64,000 nucleotides of DNA from JAFGSG01 sp964626055 (GTDB taxonomy: Bacteria > Spirochaetota > UBA4802 > JAFGDQ01): contig CAZVDF010000004.1 in assembly GCA_964626055.1 (NCBI GenBank), forward strand, positions 1 through 64,000. Reading direction: 5' to 3'. The notes beneath the pieces were generated by a model. The model was not told the DNA's origin. It saw only the letters and a program-made list of their open reading frames with translations, and did no database searches. How positions within the stretch are numbered: position 1 is the stretch's first letter; each line of letters begins with the position of its first letter. Positions 46,731 through 55,752 of this stretch are shown here, piece by piece. A program made the position numbers and the translations under genes.

Positions 46731-47864
46731 ATGTTTGAGTCCAAATCGCCCATTGTAAAAATAGTATCGTACATAGTAATCGGATTTTTCGTTCTGATAA
46801 TAATATTTATGTTCACGGTAACCGACTTTATGATGAAATGGGGAATGGACGATAATGTTGTGGCGACGGTCAACGGAGAGAAGATCTACCGTATTGATTT
46901 CGTAAGATTCCGCGAGCGGATGTCCGGCCGCATAAAGGACACCGGAAGCAAGGAGGCGCAGGAACAGATTCTTTCACAAATTATCATGAGAAAGCTTCTG
47001 CTCCAGAAGGCGAACGAAATAGGCATCAAGGTTTCCGATGTTATGGCGATGGATTATATAAAAAATATTTTCAGGGATCAGACAGGAAAATTCAATAAAA
47101 ATTATCTGGACAGGACTCTCCAGCATTATCACCAGGGTCTGTCCGATTTTGTAATATATGTGAAGGAAGATCTCATAATCAATCAGCTGAGGCAGATGAT
47201 TTTTCTCGGAGCCGGAGTTTCGCCGGACGAAGTAAAAACAGAATACGCGATCAACAATTCCGGGATCCAGATCAAGTATTGTTATCTTTCCACAGCCGAT
47301 CTGAACAGGAAATTCAAGGATAAGATCGGCGTAAGCGAAAAGGAGATCGATGATGAGTTGCAGAAAAGCAGGGACGAGGTTAAAGATCCGGCAACCGACA
47401 GGAAAAGAATAAAAGAAAAAATCGAAAAGGATAAGCTTAATAAGCAAAAGCTTGAGCTCGTAAATCTGATAGATAAACTTGCCGAAGGGAAAAAATCTTT
47501 TAATGAAGCGGCATCTTTGCTCGGAGGCGGCATATCCCATTCGAATATTTTTAAAATAGGCGATCCGATTAGAGAAGAGGGCAATAAGGGAAAAATGCTT
47601 TACTCTCTTGCCGGCTCCGCTATTTTTAATGAAGGCCTGTTTTCTCTCGGGAAAGGGATGACATCCCGCGTAATAGATTCATTTGACGGATTATATATTT
47701 TCACTCCGGTAAGGAACGATATATTGTTTGCCGAACCCTCTCAAAAGGAATTCACAAAAATAGAAAGTGAGCTTTTGGAACAGAAAAATAATGCCGTTTT
47801 TATGACTTTTATATCCTCTTTTTATGAAAAGTCGAAAATCGTAAGAAATTTAAAATTTGATTGA
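46731..47864 (+). CDS. SurA/PpiD-like periplasmic chaperone without PPIase domain
   Basis: The 377-residue protein has one membrane segment (about 12-34) and then the chaperone N-terminal domain typical of SurA and PpiD (VATVNGEKIYRIDFVRF and QILSQIIMRKLLLQKANEIGIKVSD). A charged linker (about 210-250) follows. I find no parvulin active-site pattern, so it probably acts by holding, not by isomerisation. It faces the periplasm and likely assists outer-membrane protein folding. AGAGGT lies before the ATG. Confidence 0.78.
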   Translation: MFESKSPIVKIVSYIVIGFFVLIIIFMFTVTDFMMKWGMDDNVVATVNGEKIYRIDFVRFRERMSGRIKDTGSKEAQEQILSQIIMRKLLLQKANEIGIKVSDVMAMDYIKNIFRDQTGKFNKNYLDRTLQHYHQGLSDFVIYVKEDLIINQLRQMIFLGAGVSPDEVKTEYAINNSGIQIKYCYLSTADLNRKFKDKIGVSEKEIDDELQKSRDEVKDPATDRKRIKEKIEKDKLNKQKLELVNLIDKLAEGKKSFNEAASLLGGGISHSNIFKIGDPIREEGNKGKMLYSLAGSAIFNEGLFSLGKGMTSRVIDSFDGLYIFTPVRNDILFAEPSQKEFTKIESELLEQKNNAVFMTFISSFYEKSKIVRNLKFD

Positions 47865-47943
47865 TTATTAAATTTTTACAGTTTATAATAATTACATAAT
47901 ATTATAGAGTTGAGACAGATAAAATAAATAATGAGGAAATATC

Positions 47944-48417
47944 ATGAATGTTAATGCTGAATACGTGAATCCGTTTCTTAAGGCTGCCAGTTCCGTTTTT
48001 AAATCTGTTGTCGGTGTCGACCTCAGAAGAGGTAAACTTGTCGTAAAGGACAAACCGCTGCCTTCTCATGATGTAGCAATAATCATAGGTATTACCGGCG
48101 GCGTGCAGGGTGTTGTTGTTTACAGTTTCAGCATGACAATGGTTTACAAGATTGCGGACATACTTATGCCCGGTTTGTCCAAAGAACAGATCGACAGCGA
48201 ATGGAAGGACATAATGGGAGAATTTGCCAACATGATAACCGGCAATGCGATGAACCTTTTTACGGATATCACAAAAGGGACCCAGCAGGTCAACATAACC
48301 ACACCTACGGTAATTGAAGGAAAGGAATTTACAATTTCGGCAATAGCCCAGACGACCCTTGGAATAAATCTTTACAGCCCCATGGGATCGCTTGAAATGA
48401 ATGTTGCTTTAAAATAA
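47944..48417 (+). CDS. cheX: CheX-family CheY-P phosphatase
   Basis: The 157-residue protein matches CheX in length and plan. The active-site ExxN is present as E93 and N96 (MGEFANMITGNAMN), preceded by the internal symmetric half with IIIGITGGVQGVVVY. CheX dephosphorylates CheY-P and is typical of spirochaete motility. GAGGAA precedes the ATG. It lies 80 bases after the chaperone gene and is convergent with a TPR gene, four bases away. Confidence 0.9.
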   Translation: MNVNAEYVNPFLKAASSVFKSVVGVDLRRGKLVVKDKPLPSHDVAIIIGITGGVQGVVVYSFSMTMVYKIADILMPGLSKEQIDSEWKDIMGEFANMITGNAMNLFTDITKGTQQVNITTPTVIEGKEFTISAIAQTTLGINLYSPMGSLEMNVALK

Positions 48418-48421
48418 AGGA

Positions 48422-49300
48422 TTAATTGATAAAGGCTTTATTGTAATAAGTGTTTTCAATATTGCTCAGATTGTTTTTAACCCTGGTCAGAAGGGGAGAG
48501 TTGTAAAAAAACGGAGCTTTTTCCGTGTCTGCTTTTTTAATGAATATTTTATACATTTTCCGGGCAATCCCCACGTCTTTCAGCAATGCGTCTTTCTCAA
48601 ATACCTGTGCAATTAAAAAATACGCATCGTCTATCGTCTCTCTTTTCTCATAATTTTTTATTACTTTTATTGCGGCCTCGAGAGCCTGGTTCCCCCTGTT
48701 GTTTTTAAGATAGATCCTGGCGATCGCGATCAGGGAGTCGTCGGCAAGGTAATGGTCGGGAGACTGGGATGCGATGCGGTAAAAATATTCGATAGCTCCC
48801 GGATCGTTGCCTTTCTTTAAAAATATTTCCCCCGTAGCAAATAACGCCGTAGGGTATTCACCGGATTCCTGGTTTATTGTCTTCAGCATCGCGACCGCTT
48901 CGTCGGGCTTCCCGGACTCAACCAGTATTTTAGCCAGCCAGATCGATGCGATATCCCTGTTGGGACTGTCCGGGTATTTTAATTTCAACTCTTCAAGTTT
49001 TTGCCTGGAATTTTCGTACAGTGAAGCCTCAAAGAGCGCAATGCCGCTTTCGAGCAGAGCTTTGTCGGCGGAGGGGAATGAAACGGATCTGCCTTTGGTT
49101 TCTTTTGCGCCTTCAGCCGAATCTATTGCCGATGATGCGGCGTCCGAATTTGAGGAAGTTGCCGGTTTCCTGGCGCTCGCGGCCGCATTTGAGTCGATTA
49201 TGTTCTTAATAATCTCTTCAAGTTCCCGCGTTTCCATGGCATATAAACGGCCCGCGGACAAAAGTACAATTAAAAAAGCGAATATTTTTTTCATTAGCAT
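48422..49300 (-). CDS. Exported TPR protein (CpoB/YbgF- or BamD-like)
   Basis: The 292-residue protein has a signal peptide (about residues 1-21), a low-complexity Ser/Ala stretch (35-75) and four or five TPR units (for example DKALLESGIALFEASLYENSRQ and EYFYRIASQSPDH), ending in a basic tail. It is probably periplasmic. It resembles the periplasmic helper of Tol-Pal or Bam complexes, but no partner is nearby. It ends the five-gene minus-strand cluster. No clear ribosome site is seen; a second ATG two codons in is also possible. Confidence 0.78.
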   Translation of the reverse strand: MLMKKIFAFLIVLLSAGRLYAMETRELEEIIKNIIDSNAAASARKPATSSNSDAASSAIDSAEGAKETKGRSVSFPSADKALLESGIALFEASLYENSRQKLEELKLKYPDSPNRDIASIWLAKILVESGKPDEAVAMLKTINQESGEYPTALFATGEIFLKKGNDPGAIEYFYRIASQSPDHYLADDSLIAIARIYLKNNRGNQALEAAIKVIKNYEKRETIDDAYFLIAQVFEKDALLKDVGIARKMYKIFIKKADTEKAPFFYNSPLLTRVKNNLSNIENTYYNKAFIN

Positions 49301-49316
49301 ATTTTAAATATATAGT

Positions 49317-49874
49317 TTATTTATCTATAATCTTTGAATTGTCCAGCGGAGCTGCTTCTCTCATCGATTTATCCCTGATTTTAGGAATATCCTTTTTTAA
49401 TTCGCGCACATCCGGTTTTCTCACCTTCTCGTCTGTTCTTTCGACATCCGCGATCTTTTTGCCGTCGAAGCTGAGAGCCCTGTCTTTTTTTATGTCTTTA
49501 TCCGGTTCCACTACCTTTGTTTCGATTTCGCTTTTCAGATGATCAGAGGATGGGAATTCGACTTTTTTTAATTGAAGTTCTTTTTGTTCTTCAATGAGCT
49601 CCGATTCAAGCATGGATCTGTATTGTCCTTTATAGCGGCTTTTTTTTATCATGGAGTCAAAAACTTCATTTGTGTCTTCATTAAGGGGTTTGCCGTATTT
49701 TTTTGCCGCGCCTTTGCCGCTGCTGTAACCGATGTATATTCCGATCACGACGATAATCAATACCACGCCGTAAAATGACATTTTAATCGTCTCAACGGTC
49801 TTTCTGTCCAAACCGTCTATTAACTTATTAATTGCGATAATTATTTTATTAAATATTTTTATTAATATATTCAT
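49317..49874 (-). CDS. Single-span membrane protein with charged tail
   Basis: The 185-residue protein has a membrane segment near 35-52 (VVLIIVVIGIYIGY) and then a long tail of about 130 residues rich in K, E and D, likely disordered or coiled. It is unrecognised. It sits between the LPP20-like and TPR genes of the cluster (gaps of 12 and 16 bases), so it may anchor one of them. No catalytic motif is visible. Confidence 0.65.
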   Translation of the reverse strand: MNILIKIFNKIIIAINKLIDGLDRKTVETIKMSFYGVVLIIVVIGIYIGYSSGKGAAKKYGKPLNEDTNEVFDSMIKKSRYKGQYRSMLESELIEEQKELQLKKVEFPSSDHLKSEIETKVVEPDKDIKKDRALSFDGKKIADVERTDEKVRKPDVRELKKDIPKIRDKSMREAAPLDNSKIIDK

Positions 49875-49886
49875 TGTAATAATTAT

Positions 49887-50732
49887 TTATCTCTTGTCTA
49901 TTATAACTATAACCCTGCATTTTTTCAAATTATTTATTGTTGTCTGACTGCTGAGCAGCCTCCTTATATCCTTTTCCATCAATACCGGGCAGTTGTTCAG
50001 GCTTTTCATGGCTACGGAAAAGTAAGGATGCTCGCCTGCGCGCGAATCAAGCTGTGCCTGAGTCTCATCATAGCAGTAGGAAACCATTCCTTCTTTAATT
50101 GCAAATGAGCTTTCAATATAGTTCCGGCTGTAAATCTCAAGCCCTGTTTCGCCGTATATCACGGGGAACAGCATAGGCTTTATATCGAGCCCGCGGCTGT
50201 CTATGATCAGGCTGGTATAAGAAGTCGATATCGGATTTTCAGCTCTAACGGGAAAATCACTCGCTGGAAAATCGTACGGTATCGAAGCGATGATATTGCC
50301 GAATGTCAGCATAAGTTCGCAAACGGCGGAATCGAACTTAGCCGGATGCTCTTTTTTCTTTATTTTATTATTGATTTTATCGGAAATTATTTTTTGTGTA
50401 GAGATATCATCTTTCAATATATCCGAAAATGTGTTTTGCGGATCAACCCTCAGGCTTCTGATCGCATCTGCCATGTTCATCATGGCCTTTTCCCTTGCGG
50501 AATCATAGGCCGCTTCCCTTGCCTTATTAAGTGATGTTGTTTTGCCGGTAACGGAGTCGACGGGCAATCCTGCATCATTTATTTTGACCTGAGATATTCC
50601 CTTTGAGATTATATAGCCTTTCTGCCAATTAATTACGCTTTTTTCTCTTTTATTCGCTTCCTGTGCAAGTGAAACATTGCAGAAGACGGCTATAAATAAA
50701 ACTAACAGATTTTTAATTATTCCGGAGTGCAT
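49887..50732 (-). CDS. LPP20-like exported protein
   Basis: The 281-residue protein has a signal peptide cleaved near residue 23 (SLA). The centre has TTSLNKAREAAYDSAREKAMMNMADAI, the repeated-helix start of LPP20-type domains. YTSLIIDSRGLDIKPMLFPVIYGETG follows, a segment typical of such proteins in spirochaetes and epsilonproteobacteria. LPP20 homologues occur with flagellar envelope parts such as FlgP and FlgT, and a related role is plausible here. The function is inferred. Confidence 0.7.
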   Translation of the reverse strand: MHSGIIKNLLVLFIAVFCNVSLAQEANKREKSVINWQKGYIISKGISQVKINDAGLPVDSVTGKTTSLNKAREAAYDSAREKAMMNMADAIRSLRVDPQNTFSDILKDDISTQKIISDKINNKIKKKEHPAKFDSAVCELMLTFGNIIASIPYDFPASDFPVRAENPISTSYTSLIIDSRGLDIKPMLFPVIYGETGLEIYSRNYIESSFAIKEGMVSYCYDETQAQLDSRAGEHPYFSVAMKSLNNCPVLMEKDIRRLLSSQTTINNLKKCRVIVIIDKR

Positions 50733-50780
50733 ACTTTTATCTAATCCTTCAGTTATTATCGGATTTTTAACGCGTATAAT

Positions 50781-52508
50781 TTAGAGTCTGCTCCTGCATT
50801 CTTCGAGCATCGTTATAAGCTTTTTTGAAGACGCGTTAATGTCGCTGATCAGCAGTTCGGAAGCTTTTTGGGAAGGCATGTCCGGATGCCTGCTGAGATA
50901 CGTAAATGTCTTACGAAGAAACGGCATTATCAGTTTGCTTATATTGCTTTTTTCGATCGCATCCAGAATATATTCGTCGGAAGAAGCTGAAGACGGATCA
51001 CTGATTGCAGACTGCGCTTTGTTTTTTAGCTCCCTTAATCCGTCAATAGCGGACGTAAGCCCGTTAAGAAGTACTTCTGGCTTTTTTACATTGCCGGAAT
51101 TATGGGTCAGGCATGATCTTAATATCTCATCCGGTGTATTGTCCGGCTTTTTTAAGGATGAGAAGACTTCATCCATGGTCTTTTCATCGGTATTTTCAAT
51201 TCTTGCCCCACCCTCGCTGGTATTGATCACCGGGATAGCAACTTTACCGGCCGACTCTTTAAACCAGTATCTGTAAATATCGAAAACGAAATCCGAGATT
51301 ACCGTCCCCCTGCCTTTGTAAGATTCGATATATTTTATTTTTCTTTTACGTATTACATTTTGATTGATTGTTTCCAGGTTGGTAAACCGCGATATCCCCG
51401 GTAGCCAGTCATCGTTATGATAAGTGCCTGTGCAGTGGATTTCCCTGCCCGTATATGCGAGGTCCTGGCCTGCCAGAATAATAGAGTCGCATCCGAGATT
51501 CAGCAGCAGGTCAAATACGCTTGTTGCTACGGATCCGCCGGATTGTATGCCGCCTATATATCCCGTATACTTTTCAATCCAGTCCCATACGGGCGTTGTC
51601 TCTGTTTTCGGATTGCCTTTTGAATCATTGAAGAATTTTAATGTAGTGCTTATTATTTTTTCGCCCCTGTATGACTCGATAAGCCTCGGGCAGCTTACGA
51701 TATCCGCCAGCAGCACTGCTCCCGAATCCATCAATCCCAGGAAATGCTTGAGGCTGTATTTCTGGGAGTCAAGAGTCATCACTATATGCGGGACAATTCC
51801 GTATTTATGCAATACTTTCAAAGCGGTATCCACGCATACTATCAGCGCCCTATCTTTCAGTTTATTCAAAATCCTGATATTTTTTTTTAGCGAAGGTCCG
51901 GCCGATACTATAATGCCCGGCATTCCTTTAAATTTACCGAACAGGGCTGAGACCGGCGTCGATGAATATATGTGACGAATATTTTTGAATGAATGATCGA
52001 TCCAGTTCTCCTCGAACTCAAATCTTGTCAGAAGGTCGCTGACTTTGGAGAATATATATTCTTTTATGTTTTTCAATATGGAGTCATAAAACGCCGTATC
52101 CAGCCGATAGGAAGGGTTGTGAATATATGTCGCAATTCCCCTGATCAGGGAAACATCAATTTCTTCAAAAATATACGGAAGGTTCCCGGAAGAGCTTATT
52201 ACGGACATATCCGTAATGATCCCGGGGCGGTGTTCTTTTACCAGCTCAACTACTTCAATATCTTTTTCAATAATAATAATTGTGTGACTTTTGAATTTTT
52301 TTTTAAGAGAAGCGACGTGATATCCGAGAGCCAGCCCGGCAATGATCAGTAAATTGGACCTTCCGGCCGTGAAAGATCCCACAGCCCTTTCTGCTTCAAT
52401 TTCAGGGTTATATGAGGAATGGAGTTTGATCTCACGCGAATTTTCCGGGTCGGTATATGTCAGACTTTTTATCCCGGAAGGCGTGGCAGTCAGCTTATAT
52501 TTTCCCAT
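50781..52508 (-). CDS. DUF115 / MptE-like protein (motility-associated glycosyltransferase type)
   Basis: The 575-residue protein has the MAF-type glycosyltransferase-like core: IIVSAGPSLKKNI, ALIVCVDTALKVLHKYGIVPHIVMTLDSQ, GGSVATSVFDLL and ILAGQDLAYTG. Such proteins put nonulosonic acids on flagellins in Campylobacter and Clostridium; relatives occur in spirochaetes. A link to flagellar glycosylation is therefore likely but not shown. Its first 14 bases overlap the end of the HATPase-HDOD gene, so translation is coupled. Confidence 0.83.
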   Translation of the reverse strand: MGKYKLTATPSGIKSLTYTDPENSREIKLHSSYNPEIEAERAVGSFTAGRSNLLIIAGLALGYHVASLKKKFKSHTIIIIEKDIEVVELVKEHRPGIITDMSVISSSGNLPYIFEEIDVSLIRGIATYIHNPSYRLDTAFYDSILKNIKEYIFSKVSDLLTRFEFEENWIDHSFKNIRHIYSSTPVSALFGKFKGMPGIIVSAGPSLKKNIRILNKLKDRALIVCVDTALKVLHKYGIVPHIVMTLDSQKYSLKHFLGLMDSGAVLLADIVSCPRLIESYRGEKIISTTLKFFNDSKGNPKTETTPVWDWIEKYTGYIGGIQSGGSVATSVFDLLLNLGCDSIILAGQDLAYTGREIHCTGTYHNDDWLPGISRFTNLETINQNVIRKRKIKYIESYKGRGTVISDFVFDIYRYWFKESAGKVAIPVINTSEGGARIENTDEKTMDEVFSSLKKPDNTPDEILRSCLTHNSGNVKKPEVLLNGLTSAIDGLRELKNKAQSAISDPSSASSDEYILDAIEKSNISKLIMPFLRKTFTYLSRHPDMPSQKASELLISDINASSKKLITMLEECRSRL

Positions 52509-53967
52509 TACAGTTTTGTTTCAGTTCTTTATGAAGATTTTCGACATCGTTTGGGGAATATAGCCTGTATTTTTCGAGTATCGTCTCCTCAAGATAATAA
52601 AAATTATATTTGCCGGTCTCAAATTCACATAACATATTCGCAAGATAAGTCGGGAAAATGAAATCCCGGTATTTTTCCTGAGCTTCCAGGGGCGAATGAT
52701 GATATTTTATCGCTTCCACGAGGTAATCAGGGAAATTCCATTTCTTTGCCATAAGCTCGCCGATGTTTGAATGACTGATGCCAAGAGATACTTCCTCAAG
52801 TACGGTCGACGTCCTTAATTTTCTGTTCTTTGTCAGTTCGGATATCCACTCGGAAAATTTCGAATCCGTTGCCAGAAGTATAAGTTTTCCCAGATCGTGT
52901 AAAAGCCCGCTTAAATACGCGTACTCGGTATTTTTTCCCTTTCCGAATTTTTGATTTATGTACTTTGAATAATTTGCCGTCTTTGTGCAATGAGCCCATA
53001 TTTCGTGAAATTTGGAGTATCTTCTCTCCAGCAGGCTCCGCGTGCTGGAAACAAGGACCAGATCGTACAGATTTGCCAGCCCGATTATAATGATCGCCTC
53101 GGTTATCTGTTCCACTCTCTTCCCGATAAAAAATCCCGCCGAATTGGATAACTTCAAAATATCGCTCGTAAGAGCCGGATCTACAATTATCTTATCTACA
53201 ATTTTTTTAATTTCCGTTTTCCTGTCTTTGCAGAGCCGCAATACTTCCAGTATGTTCTGGCTGAAGCTGGGCAGGCCTTCGACTTCATCCAGGATTTGTT
53301 TTTTAATGGATGTTGTAATTATTTTAGGCCTTAATTCGTTTGGAATAAAGTATTTCGCGCGTGTTGTTTTGCCGTCTGTAGATATACTGAATGAGTTTTC
53401 CCCCATGCCTGTGTTTTTTAACAGCAAGATTGTAAGCACTATTCCCAGCCCGGCACCTTCGGTCTCATCATAGATTTCATCGTAAGCATCCGTAAAGTCG
53501 TTATACAGTTTTGCTTTATTTATCCTTAAATTGATTCTTTCCAGTTCCACGGGATGAATTGAGGAATTATTCACTACGCTGACCTGGATGGCATCGCTCA
53601 GCAGTTCGATTGTAACAACTGTTTCGTAATCCGTCTTTTCCAGCTCTCTTTCGATAGTATTGGTGCCTAGAATTTCTTTTTTAAAGTTTATAATGCTATC
53701 CGCGTACTTTCCAGGGTCGTTGATATCAATATTCAGTTTTTTGAAATAATATCTTTTGGCGTTGGCTTTAACCGCGTTCGCTATTAATTCTCTCATGATT
53801 GTGACAACATAGTCGAGCAGATAGATCATGTCGTATTTTGCCAATAATCTGGAAAAAAAAGCATCTATTGACTTTAAAAGGTCCTCATTATGATAATGGA
53901 ACCGAATATTGACGTATTTATCTTTTTCCAATCGGATTAAATTTTCGCTGGCTTTCGATATTTGCAT
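52495..53967 (-). CDS. HATPase-HDOD fusion signalling protein
   Basis: The 490-residue protein has an N-terminal histidine-kinase-like ATPase domain (about 1-215), with the N-box MRELIANAVKANA around 58-70 and the G2 box EGAGLG at 170-175, but no HisKA. A HDOD domain (about 225-430) follows, with the LSGLLHDLGKLIL segment intact. HDOD proteins are found in stress and motility signalling. The lone ATPase recalls anti-sigma kinases or MutL-type switches. It heads the cluster that includes DUF115. Confidence 0.85.
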   Translation of the reverse strand: MQISKASENLIRLEKDKYVNIRFHYHNEDLLKSIDAFFSRLLAKYDMIYLLDYVVTIMRELIANAVKANAKRYYFKKLNIDINDPGKYADSIINFKKEILGTNTIERELEKTDYETVVTIELLSDAIQVSVVNNSSIHPVELERINLRINKAKLYNDFTDAYDEIYDETEGAGLGIVLTILLLKNTGMGENSFSISTDGKTTRAKYFIPNELRPKIITTSIKKQILDEVEGLPSFSQNILEVLRLCKDRKTEIKKIVDKIIVDPALTSDILKLSNSAGFFIGKRVEQITEAIIIIGLANLYDLVLVSSTRSLLERRYSKFHEIWAHCTKTANYSKYINQKFGKGKNTEYAYLSGLLHDLGKLILLATDSKFSEWISELTKNRKLRTSTVLEEVSLGISHSNIGELMAKKWNFPDYLVEAIKYHHSPLEAQEKYRDFIFPTYLANMLCEFETGKYNFYYLEETILEKYRLYSPNDVENLHKELKQNCNGKI

Positions 53968-54271
53968 CCGTGTACCTTAAAATTATTATTTGCTTTTTTC
54001 GGAACAGTATAATTACATTTTCGTCAATATTTAATATATTTTATTTATATAAAATTTAAAAAAGTCCAATTTTATTATATATTATTATTGAAATTTATCA
54101 AGGTCTTTTTAAAGTGGATATGATTATTCTATGTGTTCAATGACCTTCATTTTTAATCCAACAGCGGAAAATCAAAATATCCCGGGCTAATTCTATAACT
54201 TTTTTATGGCAGTTGCTGCAGAAATACGCAAAGGTGCATTTTAAACAGGTTTTTTAGGGAGCGTCAATTAA
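53968..54271. other. Intergenic region between divergent genes
   Basis: It is AT-rich, with no gene, tRNA or clear hairpin. It should contain promoters of the minus-strand cluster and the MORN gene; I cannot place them with confidence. Confidence 0.4.
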
Positions 54272-55447
54272 ATGAAAAAAAATATATGCATAATTTTTGC
54301 TCTTTCGCTAATTCTTTCCCTGATCCCGGCATGCAGCGGCAGATATATCGGTGAATACAAAAATAATTTAAGGGAAGGGAAGGGAACATATATTTATCAT
54401 AACGGCGATATTTATAAAGGCGAATGGAAGAACGATAAACCGGACGGTTACGGTATTTTTATTCTGGGGAAAGAGTCGGAATGGGCCGGCAATGTATATT
54501 CCGGGCACTGGAAAGACGGGCAAAAAAACGGCCAGGGAACCTATACGTACGCCAACGGCAATAAATATACAGGCAACTGGAAGATCGGTCTTCCAGACGG
54601 CGAAGGAATCATTTATTATTTTAACGGAAACAAATTCGAGGGCATATGGAAGGACGGATGGAAAACCTACGGGACTTTCAGCATAGATAAAAATTCCAAG
54701 TGGGCCGGCAACAGGTATGTCGGGCAATGGAAAGACGACCAGATGCATGGAGAGGGGACTTATATCTTTTCAAACGGGAATAAATATATCGGCAAATGGT
54801 TCGGCGGTAAAATGCACGGCGTCGGCATAATGACATTTTCAAACGGCGAACGATATGAAGGCGAATGGGTTAATGATAAGATGGAGGGCAAAGGGACATA
54901 CATTTTTGCTAACGGGAACAAATATACCGGCATGTGGAAAAACAACGATCAGCACGGGAACGGCGTCATCGCATATGCCAACGGCGATCTCGTATCCGGG
55001 GAATGGAAAGAAGGGGAGCTTATCAGGACCTTCGGCGATACTCTGGCAAAAACGGAAGCGAAAGCGGGATTATGGAAAGGAACCACATTCGTTTATCCGA
55101 ACGGCGATACGTATACAGGAGAATGGAAGGACGGGAAAAGAGAAGGTCATGGAGTTTTTGTTTACGGCAAACAATCGCGCTGGGCCGGGAGCAGATATGA
55201 AGGCCAGTGGAAGGCCGATAAGATGAACGGTGCCGGCACATATACTTTTACGAACGGCAATGTATATAAAGGCGAGTGGGTGAATGACGAACAGCACGGC
55301 ACCGGCACAATGTTTTTTGCCAACGGCGATAAATATATCGGGAAATGGCAGAACGGATTAAAACACGGACAGGGAATATATTATCATTATTTTGACGGTA
55401 ATGTCACCAGAGGGTACTGGGACAGGGATATTTTCGCCAGCAGATAG
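54272..55447 (+). CDS. MORN-repeat lipoprotein
   Basis: The 391-residue protein has a lipoprotein signal (LSLIPAC, cysteine C21) and about 14 MORN repeats of roughly 23 residues, for example NGDIYKGEWKNDKPDGYG and NGNKYTGNWKIGLPDGEG. MORN repeats fold as an extended beta sheet and bind lipids or proteins. The lipid anchor places it in the envelope. GGGAG lies nine bases before the ATG. No catalytic domain is attached. Confidence 0.9.
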   Translation: MKKNICIIFALSLILSLIPACSGRYIGEYKNNLREGKGTYIYHNGDIYKGEWKNDKPDGYGIFILGKESEWAGNVYSGHWKDGQKNGQGTYTYANGNKYTGNWKIGLPDGEGIIYYFNGNKFEGIWKDGWKTYGTFSIDKNSKWAGNRYVGQWKDDQMHGEGTYIFSNGNKYIGKWFGGKMHGVGIMTFSNGERYEGEWVNDKMEGKGTYIFANGNKYTGMWKNNDQHGNGVIAYANGDLVSGEWKEGELIRTFGDTLAKTEAKAGLWKGTTFVYPNGDTYTGEWKDGKREGHGVFVYGKQSRWAGSRYEGQWKADKMNGAGTYTFTNGNVYKGEWVNDEQHGTGTMFFANGDKYIGKWQNGLKHGQGIYYHYFDGNVTRGYWDRDIFASR

Positions 55448-55545
55448 GCCGGTGCTCCCTAAACCCCAGGGCTGGCTCACGCTAAGTAATCTTCCTTCTA
55501 TTTGAATTCGGCACAGATTTTTTGCAACTTCAATATTGCCTTTTC

Positions 55546-55680
55546 TTCCCCTTTTCCCCCAGAGGGGGCATCAACTTGGAAAAAATATTAACAGTTACTC
55601 AAAAATCTTCGCAATTATGCCCCCTCCTGTCCCAAGGGGAGGCTGCGCACGGGTTTAGGGGGTTGTAGAAGCAAAGATTA
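55546..55680 (+). repeat. Family B composite repeat, copy 3
   Basis: Module A (55546-55584, TTCCCCTTTTCCCCC to CAACTTGGAAAA) and module B (55617-55680, GTCCCAAGGGGAGGCTGCGCACGGG and TTTAGGGGG to GCAAAGAT) have the same order and spacing class as copy 1, separated by about 30 bases. The copy lies in the gap between the convergent MORN and acyl-CoA ligase genes. The rest of 55448-55752 is gene-free. Confidence 0.7.
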
Positions 55681-55752
55681 TCGTTATAAAAAAAATTAAT
55701 TATTTCCAATATTTTCCAATTAATTTTTTTTATCAATCACCTCGCATTTCAA

